Notes under the pieces: model-generated | The model's input: only the letters and a program-made list of their open reading frames with translations | Database searches by the model: none | Told to the model about the DNA's origin: nothing | NCBI RefSeq assembly: GCF_000972385.1 | Contig: NZ_JXTE01000064.1 | Span: 1 to 53,378, forward strand | DNA from: Streptomyces sp. WM6386 | GTDB taxonomy: Bacteria > Actinomycetota > Actinomycetes > Streptomycetales > Streptomycetaceae | Reading direction: 5' to 3' | Length of the DNA stretch: 53,378 bases | Shown: in pieces, positions 1-7,943 of the stretch | Numbering within the stretch: the first letter of the stretch is position 1 | Layout of the letters: the number at the start of each line of letters is the position of its first letter | Position numbers and translations under genes: made by a program

Positions 1-95
1 AAACGCCCGGTTACATTCCGAACCCGGAAGCTAAGCCTTACAGCGCCGATGGTACTGCAGGGGGGACCCTGTGGGAGAGTAGGACACCGCCGAAC
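1..95 (+). rRNA. rrf: 5S ribosomal RNA, 5'-truncated by the window edge
   Basis: The sequence carries the conserved 3' three quarters of an actinobacterial 5S rRNA: the loop with CCGAACCCGGAAGCTAAGCC, and the terminal helix part GGGAGAGTAGGACACCGCCG. About 25 bases of the 5' end lie outside the window. A strong hairpin terminator follows within 10 bases, so this is the distal end of an rrn operon. The exact 3' end is estimated. Confidence 0.93.
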
Positions 96-104
96 AAATA
101 TTAG

Positions 105-137
105 AAAAGGCCCACGCCGTCAGGCGTGGGCCTTTTT
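105..137 (+). terminator. Rho-independent terminator of the rrn operon
   Basis: A 14-bp perfect stem (105-118 with 123-136) with a four-base loop is followed by a T run. It sits directly behind the 5S gene and ends about 20 bases before the next start codon. Confidence 0.9.
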
Positions 138-155
138 GCGTTTAGGGTAAATGGC

Positions 156-800
156 ATGCGCTATGACCTGGTTATCTTCGACAACGACGGCGTCCTCGTC
201 GACAGTGAGCCGATCTCCAACCGGCTGCTGGCCGCCTATCTGACCGAGGTCGGGCATCCGACGTCGTACGAGGACTCGATCCGGGACTACATGGGGTCCG
301 CCATGCATCGGATCCATGACCTGATCGAGGAGCGGTCCGGGCAGCGGTTGCCGGTGGACTTCGACGATGTCTTTCATGGGCGGGTGTTCGCCGCGTTCGA
401 GCGGGAGCTGAAGCCTGTGGCCGGTGCTGTGGGCGTGCTGGAGAAGCTGGCTGCGGATGGGGTGGCGTACTGCGTGGCGTCGTCCGGGAGCCATGAGCGG
501 ATTCGGGTGGGGCATCGGACGACCGGCCTCGACCGGTGGTTCGAGGATGCGTGGATCTTCAGTTCGCAGGATGTGGGGCGGGGGAAGCCGGCGCCGGATC
601 TGTTTCTGTACGCCGCCGAGCGGATGGGGGTCGCGCCGGAGCGGTGTGTGGTGGTCGAGGACAGTCCGTTGGGGGTGCGGGCGGCTGTCGCGGCGGGGAT
701 GGATGTGTACGGGTTCACCGCGATGACGCCTGCCGACAGGCTTGCTGGTGCCACTCAACTTTTCGCCGACATGGGCGAGTTGGCGGACCTGCTGGTCTGA
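156..800 (+). CDS. HAD family hydrolase (beta-phosphoglucomutase/GS1-like phosphatase)
   Basis: A 214-residue cytoplasmic haloacid dehalogenase superfamily protein. The N-terminal motif I is FDNDGVLVDSE (nucleophile Asp, second Asp two residues later). A helical cap follows, then motif II around VASSGS, the motif III lysine in GKPAPDLF, and motif IV VVVEDSPLGV. This arrangement is typical of subfamily IA phosphatases and phosphomutases acting on small phosphorylated metabolites. The substrate cannot be read from the sequence. The frame is open from 126, but that start falls inside the rrn terminator, and ATG 156 gives the family N-terminus MRYDLVIFDNDG. The gene directly follows the rrn operon and may rely on its own promoter or on read-through. 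Confidence 0.9.
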   Translation: MRYDLVIFDNDGVLVDSEPISNRLLAAYLTEVGHPTSYEDSIRDYMGSAMHRIHDLIEERSGQRLPVDFDDVFHGRVFAAFERELKPVAGAVGVLEKLAADGVAYCVASSGSHERIRVGHRTTGLDRWFEDAWIFSSQDVGRGKPAPDLFLYAAERMGVAPERCVVVEDSPLGVRAAVAAGMDVYGFTAMTPADRLAGATQLFADMGELADLLV

Positions 801-881
801 TCCGGGGTCGGACATTTGTCATGCGGAGCTCCGGACGATCGTTTCTACTGGGGGACCCCGGCCGGGCGGGAAGCTGAGGGC

Positions 882-1574
882 ATGACGAAGACGAGCAAGC
901 AGAACACCTTCGCCCCGCTGATCGTGGACGTGGCGGTGCCTGTCGGGTCGTACTACCTCTTCAGGGACGCCTTCGGGATGAGCACCTTCGCGGCGCTTGC
1001 CTGGAGCAGTGCGGTGCCGGCCGGGCGGACCTTGTGGAGTGTGGTGAGGGAGCGGACGGTCAATGGGCTGGCTGCTCTCATCCTCGTCGTGAATGCCGTG
1101 TCGCTGCTGCTCGGTCTCGTCTCCGGGGATCCGCGGCTGATGCTCGCCAAGGACAGTGGGGTCAGCAGCATCATCGGGGTCGGGATTCTGGTGTCGGTGG
1201 CGCTGGGGCGGCCGATGATGACGGCGGGGTTCAAGCCCTTCCTGGTGCGGGGGGACTCGGCCAGGGAGGCCGCCTGGCGGCGGTTGGCCGACGGCACCGC
1301 GGAGGGCTCGGGTGCCTTTCGTCGGGCCGAGCGGGTGTTCTCGGTGGTGTGGGGCGTCGTACTGCTGGCGGAGTGTGTGGCCCGGGTCGTCGGCGCGTAC
1401 ACCCTGCCCGTGGACACCATGGTCTGGCTCGGCTCCGTCATCCTGGCCGGTTCGATGACGCTGGCCTTCGTGGTGAGCCGGGTGCTCGCCGCCGAACCCA
1501 TGGCGCGGCTGCTCGTCGCCGAGGTGAGGGGCGCCGAGGAGGCTGTGAAGGCGGAGGTCGCGGTCGCCGCCTGA
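882..1574 (+). CDS. VC0807 family membrane protein
   Basis: A 230-residue integral membrane protein with about five to six hydrophobic segments. It begins with the family signature PLIVDVAVPVGSYYL, followed by SAVPAGRTLWSVVRERTVNGLA. This matches the VC0807-type proteins, whose biochemical role is unknown. The frame extends upstream to 816, but ATG 882 after AGCTGAGGGC gives the conserved N-terminus. It lies between the HAD hydrolase and an MFS transporter on the same strand, with 81-90 base gaps, so co-transcription is possible but not shown. The C-terminal tail is Ala/Glu/Val-rich and cytoplasmic-looking. Confidence 0.82.
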   Translation: MTKTSKQNTFAPLIVDVAVPVGSYYLFRDAFGMSTFAALAWSSAVPAGRTLWSVVRERTVNGLAALILVVNAVSLLLGLVSGDPRLMLAKDSGVSSIIGVGILVSVALGRPMMTAGFKPFLVRGDSAREAAWRRLADGTAEGSGAFRRAERVFSVVWGVVLLAECVARVVGAYTLPVDTMVWLGSVILAGSMTLAFVVSRVLAAEPMARLLVAEVRGAEEAVKAEVAVAA

Positions 1575-1664
1575 GGCCTGGTGAGCCCTCCTGAACAAAG
1601 CTGAGTGAAATTCATCTTTGGCTGGATCTACCCACGGGTAGTCCGGGGCCCTACGCTCGCCGCC

Positions 1665-2879
1665 ATGACAGATGTGCTGCGGCGCGGTAGGGCCTCGTTG
1701 GCGTTCAGCTTTTTCGCCCAGGGGGTGGCCTTTGCCCTGCTGGTGACCCGGATTCCCGCGATCCAGGACCGGTACGGGGTCTCCGACGCGTTGCTGCCGG
1801 CCTTTCTGGCCGCCGTGCCCATCCTCGCCGGGGTGGGGAGTGTGTCGACCGAGAAGCTGGTGAAGCGGATACCGCCCAGCCGGCTGCTGCGCTGGGCCCA
1901 GCCCGTCGTACTGCTGGCACTGCTAGGGGTCGGGGCGGGCGAGTCGACGGTCGAGCTGGGGATCGCGCTGGGCGCGTTCGGGCTGGCGGTGGGTGTGCTC
2001 GACGCGTCCATGAACATGCTCGGGGTCAGTCTCCAGCGGGCGTACGGGCGGAGCATCATGCTCAGCTTCCACGCGGTGTTCAGTCTGGGCGGGATGGTGG
2101 GGGCGTCGCTGGCGTGGGTGGGGGCGCACTGGGATCTCGCGTTGTTCGTGTCGTATCTGCCGGTCGTGGTGGTGCTGCTGCCGGCCGCGCTCGTGGGGAG
2201 TCGGTGGTATGTCGACGGGGGCGCCGAGCCGGTGGAGGACAAGGCCGGTGGTCAGGGCGGGACCGTCGCCTTCAAGCTGCTGTTGCCGCTGTGTCTGGTG
2301 ATGACCTTCGCGTACATCGGGGACTCGACCGTCTCCAACTGGAGTGCGAAGTACCTCCAGGACGTGCTGGGGAGCAGTGAGCAGATGGCGACCGTGCCGT
2401 ACAACGTCTATATGGTCACCACCTTGATCGGGCGGGGCCTCGGGGACTTCGGGGTGCGGCGGTTCGGGGCCGTGACGGTGGTGCGGGCGGGGGCCGTGGT
2501 GGCCGCGCTCGGGTTCGCGGTGGTGGCTGCGGCGCCCGGGGCCTGGGTCGGGATGCTGGGATTCACCTTGCTGGGGCTGGGGTTGTGTGTGCTGGTGCCG
2601 CAGACCTTCGCGGCCGCCGGGCGGTTGTTCCCCGGGGCTTCCGACGCGGCTGTCGCTCGGCTCAATGTCTTCAACTATGTCGGGTTTTTGATCGGTTCGC
2701 CCTTGGTGGGGGCGTTGGGCGATGCGTGGAGTTATCGCGGGGCGATGCTTGTGCCGATGGTGTTGGTGCTGGTGACGCTTGTGTACGCCCGGTCGTTCGC
2801 CGCTCAACCGGACCGATACGGTGGCGGGCATGAGCGGCCGCGCACAGCTGATGTGGGACGAGGCAGTAACGGGCTATGA
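1665..2879 (+). CDS. MFS transporter
   Basis: A 404-residue major facilitator superfamily protein with roughly twelve membrane segments. The first half contains AFSFFAQGVAFALLVTRIPAIQDRYGVS, split here by description: helix 1, then the RIP..QDRYG loop. The second half carries NVYMVTTLIGRGLGDFGVRRFG, the family's repeat of the cytoplasmic loop. It resembles the sugar/drug-like permeases of the YbjJ type, but the substrate is unknown. ATG 1665 was chosen over the longer open frame (1605) because the extra residues do not look like a family N-terminus. The 3' end overlaps the next gene by 50 bases in another frame, so the two are likely translationally coupled. Confidence 0.87.
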   Translation: MTDVLRRGRASLAFSFFAQGVAFALLVTRIPAIQDRYGVSDALLPAFLAAVPILAGVGSVSTEKLVKRIPPSRLLRWAQPVVLLALLGVGAGESTVELGIALGAFGLAVGVLDASMNMLGVSLQRAYGRSIMLSFHAVFSLGGMVGASLAWVGAHWDLALFVSYLPVVVVLLPAALVGSRWYVDGGAEPVEDKAGGQGGTVAFKLLLPLCLVMTFAYIGDSTVSNWSAKYLQDVLGSSEQMATVPYNVYMVTTLIGRGLGDFGVRRFGAVTVVRAGAVVAALGFAVVAAAPGAWVGMLGFTLLGLGLCVLVPQTFAAAGRLFPGASDAAVARLNVFNYVGFLIGSPLVGALGDAWSYRGAMLVPMVLVLVTLVYARSFAAQPDRYGGGHERPRTADVGRGSNGL

Positions 2880-4002
2880 CTTCGGTCCGGATCATCCGAT
2901 GGATCCGGTCCGGTTGGCTCTGACCCGGGGGTTGGTGAGCGCCTTCGGGCTGGACCGGGAGGTGGACGTCGTAGCGGCGAAGCCTGCCGGGGAGTCGACG
3001 TTGCGGCTGGTGCACCGGGAGGACTACATCGAGGCCGTGAAGGCGGCGTCGGTGGAGCCCGGGGCGGCGGATGGGGCGTATGGGCTGGGGACCATGGATG
3101 ATCCGGCCTTCGCGGGGATGCACGAGGTGTCCGCCCTGATCGCCGGGCAGTCGGTGGGTGCTGCCGAGGCGGTGTGGCGTGGGGACGCGCTGCATGCGGT
3201 GAACTTCGCGGGCGGGTTGCATCATGCGATGCCGGGGGGCGCGTCAGGGTTCTGTATCTACAACGACGCGGCGCTGGCGATCGCGCGGTTGTTGGAGTTG
3301 GGGGCCGAGCGGGTCGCCTACATCGATGTCGATGTGCATCACGGGGACGGGGTGCAGGCGGCGTTCTGGGAGGACCCGCGGGTTCTGACCATCTCCTTGC
3401 ACGAGCATCCTCGGACCTTGTTTCCGCAGACCGGGTGGCCGGAGGAGACGGGGGCGGACTCGGCGGAGGGCAGCGCGGTGAATGTCGCGCTGCCGGCGGG
3501 GACCGGGGACGCGGGGTGGCTGCGGGCGTTTCATGCGGTCGTGCCGGAGTTGATCGCCGATTTCCGGCCGCAGGTGCTGGTGACTCAGCACGGGGCCGAT
3601 ACGCACTTCGAGGATCCGCTCGCCCATCTCGCTGTTTCGCTGGATGCGCAGCGGGCCGTGCAGGTGGCGTGTCACGACCTGGCGCACGAGTACGCCGACG
3701 GGCGGTGGGTGGCGCTGGGTGGGGGCGGGTACGCGGTGGTCGATGTGGTTCCGCGGTCCTGGACGCATCTGGTGGGGGTCGCCGCGGGGCGGGCCGTGGA
3801 GCCGGAGAGTGTGATTCCCGAGGGCTGGCGGCAGGAAGTGTTCGCGCGTACTCGGCAGTTGGCGCCCATGCGGATGACCGACGGGCGGTGGCCGGTGAGC
3901 TGGGCCGACTGGGAGGCGGGGTACGACCCCGCGGACCGGTTGGACCAGGCGGTGCTGGCCGCTCGGCGGGCGGTGTTTCCGCTGCGGGGGCTGCTGGCGT
4001 AG
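2830..4002 (+). CDS. acuC: Acetoin utilization protein AcuC-like histone deacetylase
   Basis: A 390-residue arginase/deacetylase-fold enzyme of the class I/II histone deacetylase family. In AcuC of Bacillus it removes acetyl groups from acetyl-CoA synthetase and so controls acetate assimilation. The sequence shows the paired histidines in GGLHHAMPGGASGF, the zinc ligands in YIDVDVHHGDGVQ, and later a Gly-rich loop ALGGGGYAV, all placed as in active family members. Length fits AcuC (about 390). ATG 2830 lies inside the end of the MFS gene (50-base overlap). An in-frame start at 2779 would add 17 residues with no family match. The protein substrate in this organism is inferred, not seen. Confidence 0.88.
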   Translation: MSGRAQLMWDEAVTGYDFGPDHPMDPVRLALTRGLVSAFGLDREVDVVAAKPAGESTLRLVHREDYIEAVKAASVEPGAADGAYGLGTMDDPAFAGMHEVSALIAGQSVGAAEAVWRGDALHAVNFAGGLHHAMPGGASGFCIYNDAALAIARLLELGAERVAYIDVDVHHGDGVQAAFWEDPRVLTISLHEHPRTLFPQTGWPEETGADSAEGSAVNVALPAGTGDAGWLRAFHAVVPELIADFRPQVLVTQHGADTHFEDPLAHLAVSLDAQRAVQVACHDLAHEYADGRWVALGGGGYAVVDVVPRSWTHLVGVAAGRAVEPESVIPEGWRQEVFARTRQLAPMRMTDGRWPVSWADWEAGYDPADRLDQAVLAARRAVFPLRGLLA

Positions 4003-4084
4003 GGCGGAGGCCTCGTTACGCCAACTGTGCGGTGTTTCTTCGTTCGCCTCCCGTGTCCTGCTTCCGTCCGTCACCATCACTCCC

Positions 4085-4900
4085 GTGTTGAGCACCGGCG
4101 CACTGCGCGCCCATTTGTTGGCTGCTCGTCTGGCTGGGCCTGTGGCTACCTCTCGTGAGGAGAGCCTGCGGAGTTATCGGCTTTTCGCTGCTCGTGATCC
4201 AAGAGTGATGATCGGGATCGATCCCGAATGGACTTGGGGGCAGCGGGATTTGATCGGTTTGATGGCCGATAAGTGTGGGGTTTCTGGCGATCCGAGGCAG
4301 ACGCAAGGCCATGATGTGATCGATCCTGAGCGGACTCTGGTCGCTCTGGATGCCTTCGCCGAGCGGATCGGGGCAGTTGCCCAGCGTGGCGGCACCGTGC
4401 TCCTCGGGACCGGGCATCCGCACCGACTGCTCGGGTTCTACGCCGCCTTGGCGGACGCGTTGTCGGCGGCGGGGTGTACCGTCCTCACCCCTGCGCATGG
4501 TCGCTGTGTCGACATAACGACCCGGTTCGGTCTACGTACGTACAACCTTGACTACGTACGAGGAGTCGCGTTCGTGCGAGAACCGGGGGCGCCGAGCTCC
4601 GGTCGTGCGACCGGCGCACACACGCACTCGCCCCTCCCGGTTCGGGCTGTCCTGGCCGCCGCCGCGGACGAAGGCGGCGTCCTTCCCGAGCTTGTCATCG
4701 GGGATCACGGCTGGGTCTGCGGGGCAGGTCAGCTGGGGTTTGAGGCCATTGGGCTCGCCGATACCGATGACCCCGCGCTCTTCGTGGGGGAGGCCGAGGG
4801 GGTCGTGTCCGTCGTCGTTCCACTTGATGACGCCGTGCGGTCTGATTACTACCGACCGCTTACCCGCTACGTACTCAATCGAGCGTGTCTGTCACAGTAG
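4085..4900 (+). CDS. Conserved actinobacterial protein, annotated elsewhere as phosphatase
   Basis: A 271-residue cytoplasmic protein starting at GTG 4085 (or TTG 4088). It has a helical start, a segment MIGIDPEWTWGQRDL, a Gly-rich stretch GGTVLLGTGHPHRLLGFYAAL, and a late motif ELVIGDHGWVCGAGQLG. I recognise it as the conserved Streptomyces gene usually labelled 'phosphatase' that sits just upstream of the small BldC-like HTH gene, but I see no textbook phosphatase signature. The GDHG and GTGHPH stretches could form a phosphate-binding alpha/beta core. It is 129 bases upstream of the HTH gene on the same strand, a conserved pairing in the genus. Confidence 0.7.
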   Translation: MLSTGALRAHLLAARLAGPVATSREESLRSYRLFAARDPRVMIGIDPEWTWGQRDLIGLMADKCGVSGDPRQTQGHDVIDPERTLVALDAFAERIGAVAQRGGTVLLGTGHPHRLLGFYAALADALSAAGCTVLTPAHGRCVDITTRFGLRTYNLDYVRGVAFVREPGAPSSGRATGAHTHSPLPVRAVLAAAADEGGVLPELVIGDHGWVCGAGQLGFEAIGLADTDDPALFVGEAEGVVSVVVPLDDAVRSDYYRPLTRYVLNRACLSQ

Positions 4901-5029
4901 GCCGCCGATGGGTGCACCTCTTCCCCACTCGCATCACCCGCCCCTACATTGGGGAGTGAGCACGCAACGACGAAGAGTCACCGGAAGGGGAAGCCGGTGG
5001 CCGTCGAGTGCGGAAGGTTCAGGTGTGTC

Positions 5030-5242
5030 ATGGCTGCAGCTGGCGAGAGGCCTCTGAACGAGGTTCAGTTCCTTACCGTGGCGGAAGTCGCCTCGGTGAT
5101 GCGAGTGTCGAAGATGACCGTGTACCGGTTGGTGCACAGCGGTCATCTGCCCGCGATTCGGGTGGGGCGGTCCTTCCGCGTCCCCGAGCAAGCGGTTCAC
5201 GAGTACCTTCGCGAGAGCTATGTGGGGGTGGAAACCGCCTGA
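5030..5242 (+). CDS. Small BldC/excisionase-like MerR-type HTH DNA-binding protein
   Basis: A 70-residue protein that is essentially one winged helix-turn-helix of the excisionase/MerR type: FLTVAEVASVMRVSKMTVYRLVHSGHLPAIRVGRSFRVPEQAVHEYLRE, described as recognition helix VSKMTVYRLV and wing IRVGRSFRV. It is a paralogue of the developmental regulator BldC and corresponds by position to the S. coelicolor BldD-target gene I remember as bdtA. ATG 5030 is preferred; the open frame reaches 4949, but only the shorter form has the usual length. The short N-terminus ends at a Gln-Phe before the HTH. It is followed by its own hairpin terminator (5255-5289), so it is probably a monocistron. Confidence 0.85.
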   Translation: MAAAGERPLNEVQFLTVAEVASVMRVSKMTVYRLVHSGHLPAIRVGRSFRVPEQAVHEYLRESYVGVETA

Positions 5243-5254
5243 CGGCTGTGGGGC

Positions 5255-5289
5255 GGGGGATCCTCAGGGCACAGCAGGGATCCCCCTTT
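5255..5289 (+). terminator. Rho-independent terminator after the BldC-like gene
   Basis: A 9-bp perfect stem (GGGGGATCC at 5255-5263, GGATCCCCC at 5278-5286) with a 14-base loop and a short T tract lies 12 bases after the stop codon. Confidence 0.65.
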
Positions 5290-5397
5290 CCCCCTCGATT
5301 ACGAGCTCAGCGCTCAGGCGGGTAGGCTAGCCCCTCGTAGGTCGTATGGGCCCATGGCGCCCAAACGCCGAGTGATGAGAAGTGAGCGAGGGTAGTC

Positions 5398-5496
5398 GTG
5401 GGCTCTGTTATCAAGAAGCGGCGCAAGCGGATGGCTAAGAAGAAGCACCGCAAGCTGCTCAAGCGCACGCGCGTTCAGCGTCGTAACAAGAAGTAA
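5398..5496 (+). CDS. Small ribosomal protein bS22 (AURKAIP1/COX24 domain)
   Basis: A 32-residue, extremely basic protein (GTG start, then [18 protein letters not shown], ending RNKK). It matches the actinobacterial AURKAIP1/COX24-domain peptide that was identified in mycobacterial ribosome structures as the extra small-subunit protein bS22, bound near the decoding site. A GAGCGAGGG stretch lies just upstream as ribosome binding site. The gene is far below the size most gene finders accept but is nearly universal in actinobacteria. It is flanked by terminators (5255-5289 and 5523-5556), so it is a single-gene transcription unit. Confidence 0.93.
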   Translation: MGSVIKKRRKRMAKKKHRKLLKRTRVQRRNKK

Positions 5497-5522
5497 GACG
5501 ACGCCGCGCGAGCAGCGTGATT

Positions 5523-5556
5523 TGTGGCCCCCCACCACACCCGGTGGGGGGCCACA
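5523..5556 (+). terminator. Rho-independent terminator after bS22
   Basis: A 14-bp perfect inverted repeat (5523-5536 with 5543-5556) with a six-base loop lies 26 bases downstream of the bS22 stop. There is no long T run, as is usual in Streptomyces. Confidence 0.75.
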
Positions 5557-5754
5557 CGCATACCCGGAATCGGATGCCGGGATCTGTGCGTACGTCTGGC
5601 ACCGGCCGGCTTGGTCTCGTCGTACGTCTGTGGAAGTCGTCACTTCGTGCATTGGGTGGTCATCACAGCGCAACATCGACCCGCTAGGTTGGCCGCACAC
5701 GGGGAACACGGCAGGGTACGCGGGGGACGAGTGCTGGAAGAGAGGCGCTGAATC

Positions 5755-6816
5755 TTGGGCAAGGTCGTGCTCGTGACCGGGGTGGCCCGTCAGCTGGGGG
5801 GCCGGTTCGTACGACGGATCCAGCGTGACCCGCAGGTGGACCGGGTGATCGCCGTCGACGCCGTGCCGCCGGAGCATCATCTGGGCGGTGCCGATTTCAT
5901 CCAGGCCGACATCCGGCAGTCCGGCATCGCGCGGGTGCTCGCGGAGACGGGCGCCGACACGGTCGTACACCTGGATGTGACGGCCATGGCGCTGGGCAGT
6001 GGCAGCCGGACCACGGTCAAGGAGACCAACGTCATCGGCACCATGCAGCTGCTCGGTGCCTGCCAGAAGTCGCCGACGGTCAAAAGGCTCGTCGTCAAAT
6101 CCAGTACCAATGTCTATGGGTCCGCGCCTCGCGATCCCGCCGTCTTCACCGAGACGACTCCTCCCAAGTCGCTGCCCAGCGGCGGCTTCGCCAAGGACAC
6201 CGTCGAGGTCGAGGGGTATGTGCGGGGGTTCGCGCGGCGGCGGCCCGATGTCGCCGTGTGTGTGCTGCGGTTCGCCAACATCCTGGGGCCCAGCGCCGAT
6301 ACGCCCCTCGCCTCGTACTTCTCGCTGCCGGTGCTGCCCACCGTTCTCGGGTACGACCCGCGGCTGCAGTTCGTGCACGAGGACGATGTGATCGAGGTGT
6401 TGCGCATCGCCTCGCACGAGCCGGAGCGGGGCACGCTCAACAGCGGGACGTTCAACATCGCCGGTGACGGGGTGCTGCTGCTGTCGCAGTGCTCGCGCAG
6501 GCTGGGGCGGCCCACCGTGCCGCTGTTGCTGCCGGCGGTCACCTGGGCCGGCTCGCTGGTGCGTACGCTCGGGGTGACGGACTTCTCGCCCGAGCAGATC
6601 CGGCTGCTCACGCATGGCCGGGTCGTGGCGACGGACCAGATGCGCGAGACGCTCGGATTCCAGCCGAAGTACACGACGGCGGAGACGTTCGCGGACTTCG
6701 CGCGCGGCCGCGGACCCGGACTGGTGCCGCCGGAGGCCATTGCGGGGACTGTCGACCGGATCGCCGCGCTGCCTGTCCTGGGCGGCGGCCACCCCACGAC
6801 GCAGAGCGCCAACTGA
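5755..6816 (+). CDS. NAD-dependent epimerase/dehydratase family protein
   Basis: A 353-residue extended short-chain dehydrogenase. The N-terminal nucleotide-binding loop is VLVTGVARQLGGRFV (a variant GxxxxLGG spacing), then DADTVVHLDVTA-type beta4 and a VKSSTNVYG active-site region where Ser/Thr and Tyr would act. A second half carries LQFVHEDDVIEVL and FNIAGDG, as in UDP-sugar epimerase-like proteins. The usual YxxxK is not plain: the stretch after VYG contains SGGFAKDTVEVEGYVRG instead. TTG 5755 is the only start that gives the Rossmann N-terminus. It is 14 bases upstream of the acyltransferase gene, which suggests a two-gene operon possibly working on cell-envelope lipids or sugars (inference). 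Confidence 0.85.
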   Translation: MGKVVLVTGVARQLGGRFVRRIQRDPQVDRVIAVDAVPPEHHLGGADFIQADIRQSGIARVLAETGADTVVHLDVTAMALGSGSRTTVKETNVIGTMQLLGACQKSPTVKRLVVKSSTNVYGSAPRDPAVFTETTPPKSLPSGGFAKDTVEVEGYVRGFARRRPDVAVCVLRFANILGPSADTPLASYFSLPVLPTVLGYDPRLQFVHEDDVIEVLRIASHEPERGTLNSGTFNIAGDGVLLLSQCSRRLGRPTVPLLLPAVTWAGSLVRTLGVTDFSPEQIRLLTHGRVVATDQMRETLGFQPKYTTAETFADFARGRGPGLVPPEAIAGTVDRIAALPVLGGGHPTTQSAN

Positions 6817-6830
6817 GGAGCGCATCAACG

Positions 6831-7883
6831 ATGGCGGACGCCAAGGTCATTCCGTTCGACGACGACCGGTCCCGTGGGGCTGCCGTACAGCGGCCGTCGC
6901 GGCGCCGGAGCGCGGGGAGCAGGCGCAAGGGTGCCGAGCCCGCGGTGGTCCGAGAGGTCCAGCCCCTGCCCAGCAAGGCGCCGGCGCAGGATGATGTCCC
7001 TGTGACGCGTGAGGAACAGCCGCCGCAGAAGGCGCAGGACGACGGCGGTATCGAGCGGCGGATCGCGGGCGGGCTGTCCTTCCTGCGGCGCCGGCTCACC
7101 GGTGACTACGACGTCGATGACTTCGGTTACGACGAGGAGTTGACCGACCAGGTCCTGATGTCCCTGCTGCGGCCGGTGTACGAGAAGTACTTCCGGGTCG
7201 AGGTGAAGGGCATCGAGAACATCCCGGCGCAGGGCGGCGCGCTGATCGTCGCCAACCACTCCGGGACGCTCCCGCTGGACGGTCTGATGATGCAGGTCGC
7301 CGTCCACGACAACCATCCCGCGGGACGGCATCTCAGGTTGCTCGCCGCGGACCTGGTCTTCATGCTGCCGGTGGTCAACGAGCTCGCCCGCAAGCTCGGC
7401 CACACCCTGGCCTGTGCGGAGGACGCCCAACGGCTGCTCGGCCAGGGTGAGTTGGTCGGGGTGATGCCGGAGGGCTTCAAGGGCATCGGCAAGCCCTTCA
7501 GCGAGCGGTACAAGCTCCAGCGCTTCGGCCGCGGCGGCTTCGTCTCCACGGCGCTGCGCAACGGGGCCCCGATCATCCCGTGCTCGATCGTCGGCGCGGA
7601 GGAGATCTATCCGATGATCGGCAACGCGAAGACCTTGGCTCGCCTTCTCGGCTTCCCGTACTTCCCGATCACGCCGACCTTCCCGTGGCTGGGCCCGCTG
7701 GGCGGGATCCCGCTTCCGACCAAGTGGACGATCCAGTTCGGCGAGCCGATCCTCACGGACGGCTATCCACCGGAGGCGGCCGAGGATCCGATGCTCATGT
7801 TCAACCTGACGGACCAGGTCAGGGAGCAGATCCAGCACACGCTCTACAAGTTGCTGGTGCAGCGGCGGTCGGTCTTTTTCTAG
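6831..7883 (+). CDS. Lysophospholipid acyltransferase family protein (PlsC-like)
   Basis: A 350-residue protein with an N-terminal basic, disordered stretch of about 75 residues and then a glycerolipid acyltransferase domain. The catalytic NH(x4-5)D box is seen in VANHSGTLPLDG, and the later PEG motif in GVMPEGFKGIGK binds the glycerol phosphate. Family members transfer acyl groups to phospholipid precursors at the inner face of the membrane. ATG 6831 follows GAGGAGCG at good distance. The gene is 14 bases behind the epimerase and is closed by a long perfect terminator (7887-7934). The acceptor is unknown. The extended N-terminus is usual for actinobacterial members. Confidence 0.87.
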   Translation: MADAKVIPFDDDRSRGAAVQRPSRRRSAGSRRKGAEPAVVREVQPLPSKAPAQDDVPVTREEQPPQKAQDDGGIERRIAGGLSFLRRRLTGDYDVDDFGYDEELTDQVLMSLLRPVYEKYFRVEVKGIENIPAQGGALIVANHSGTLPLDGLMMQVAVHDNHPAGRHLRLLAADLVFMLPVVNELARKLGHTLACAEDAQRLLGQGELVGVMPEGFKGIGKPFSERYKLQRFGRGGFVSTALRNGAPIIPCSIVGAEEIYPMIGNAKTLARLLGFPYFPITPTFPWLGPLGGIPLPTKWTIQFGEPILTDGYPPEAAEDPMLMFNLTDQVREQIQHTLYKLLVQRRSVFF

Positions 7884-7886
7884 GGG

Positions 7887-7934
7887 TACGACGGTGGGGG
7901 CGCCCTTCGGGAGAAGGGCGCCCCCACCGTCGTA
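7887..7934. terminator. Bidirectional hairpin terminator
   Basis: A 22-bp perfect inverted repeat (7887-7908 with 7913-7934) with a four-base loop lies between the convergent acyltransferase and rsbN genes. Its outer arm, TACGACGGTGGGGGCGCCC, is nearly the same as that of the terminator at 38286-38334. Confidence 0.92.
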
Positions 7935-7943
7935 CTGGAAGGA

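Noticed and set aside
120..815. Long open frames on the strand opposite to the HAD gene and most other genes
   Set aside because: They are antisense shadows created by high third-position GC. They lack family motifs and are rich in Arg, Pro, Gly and His.
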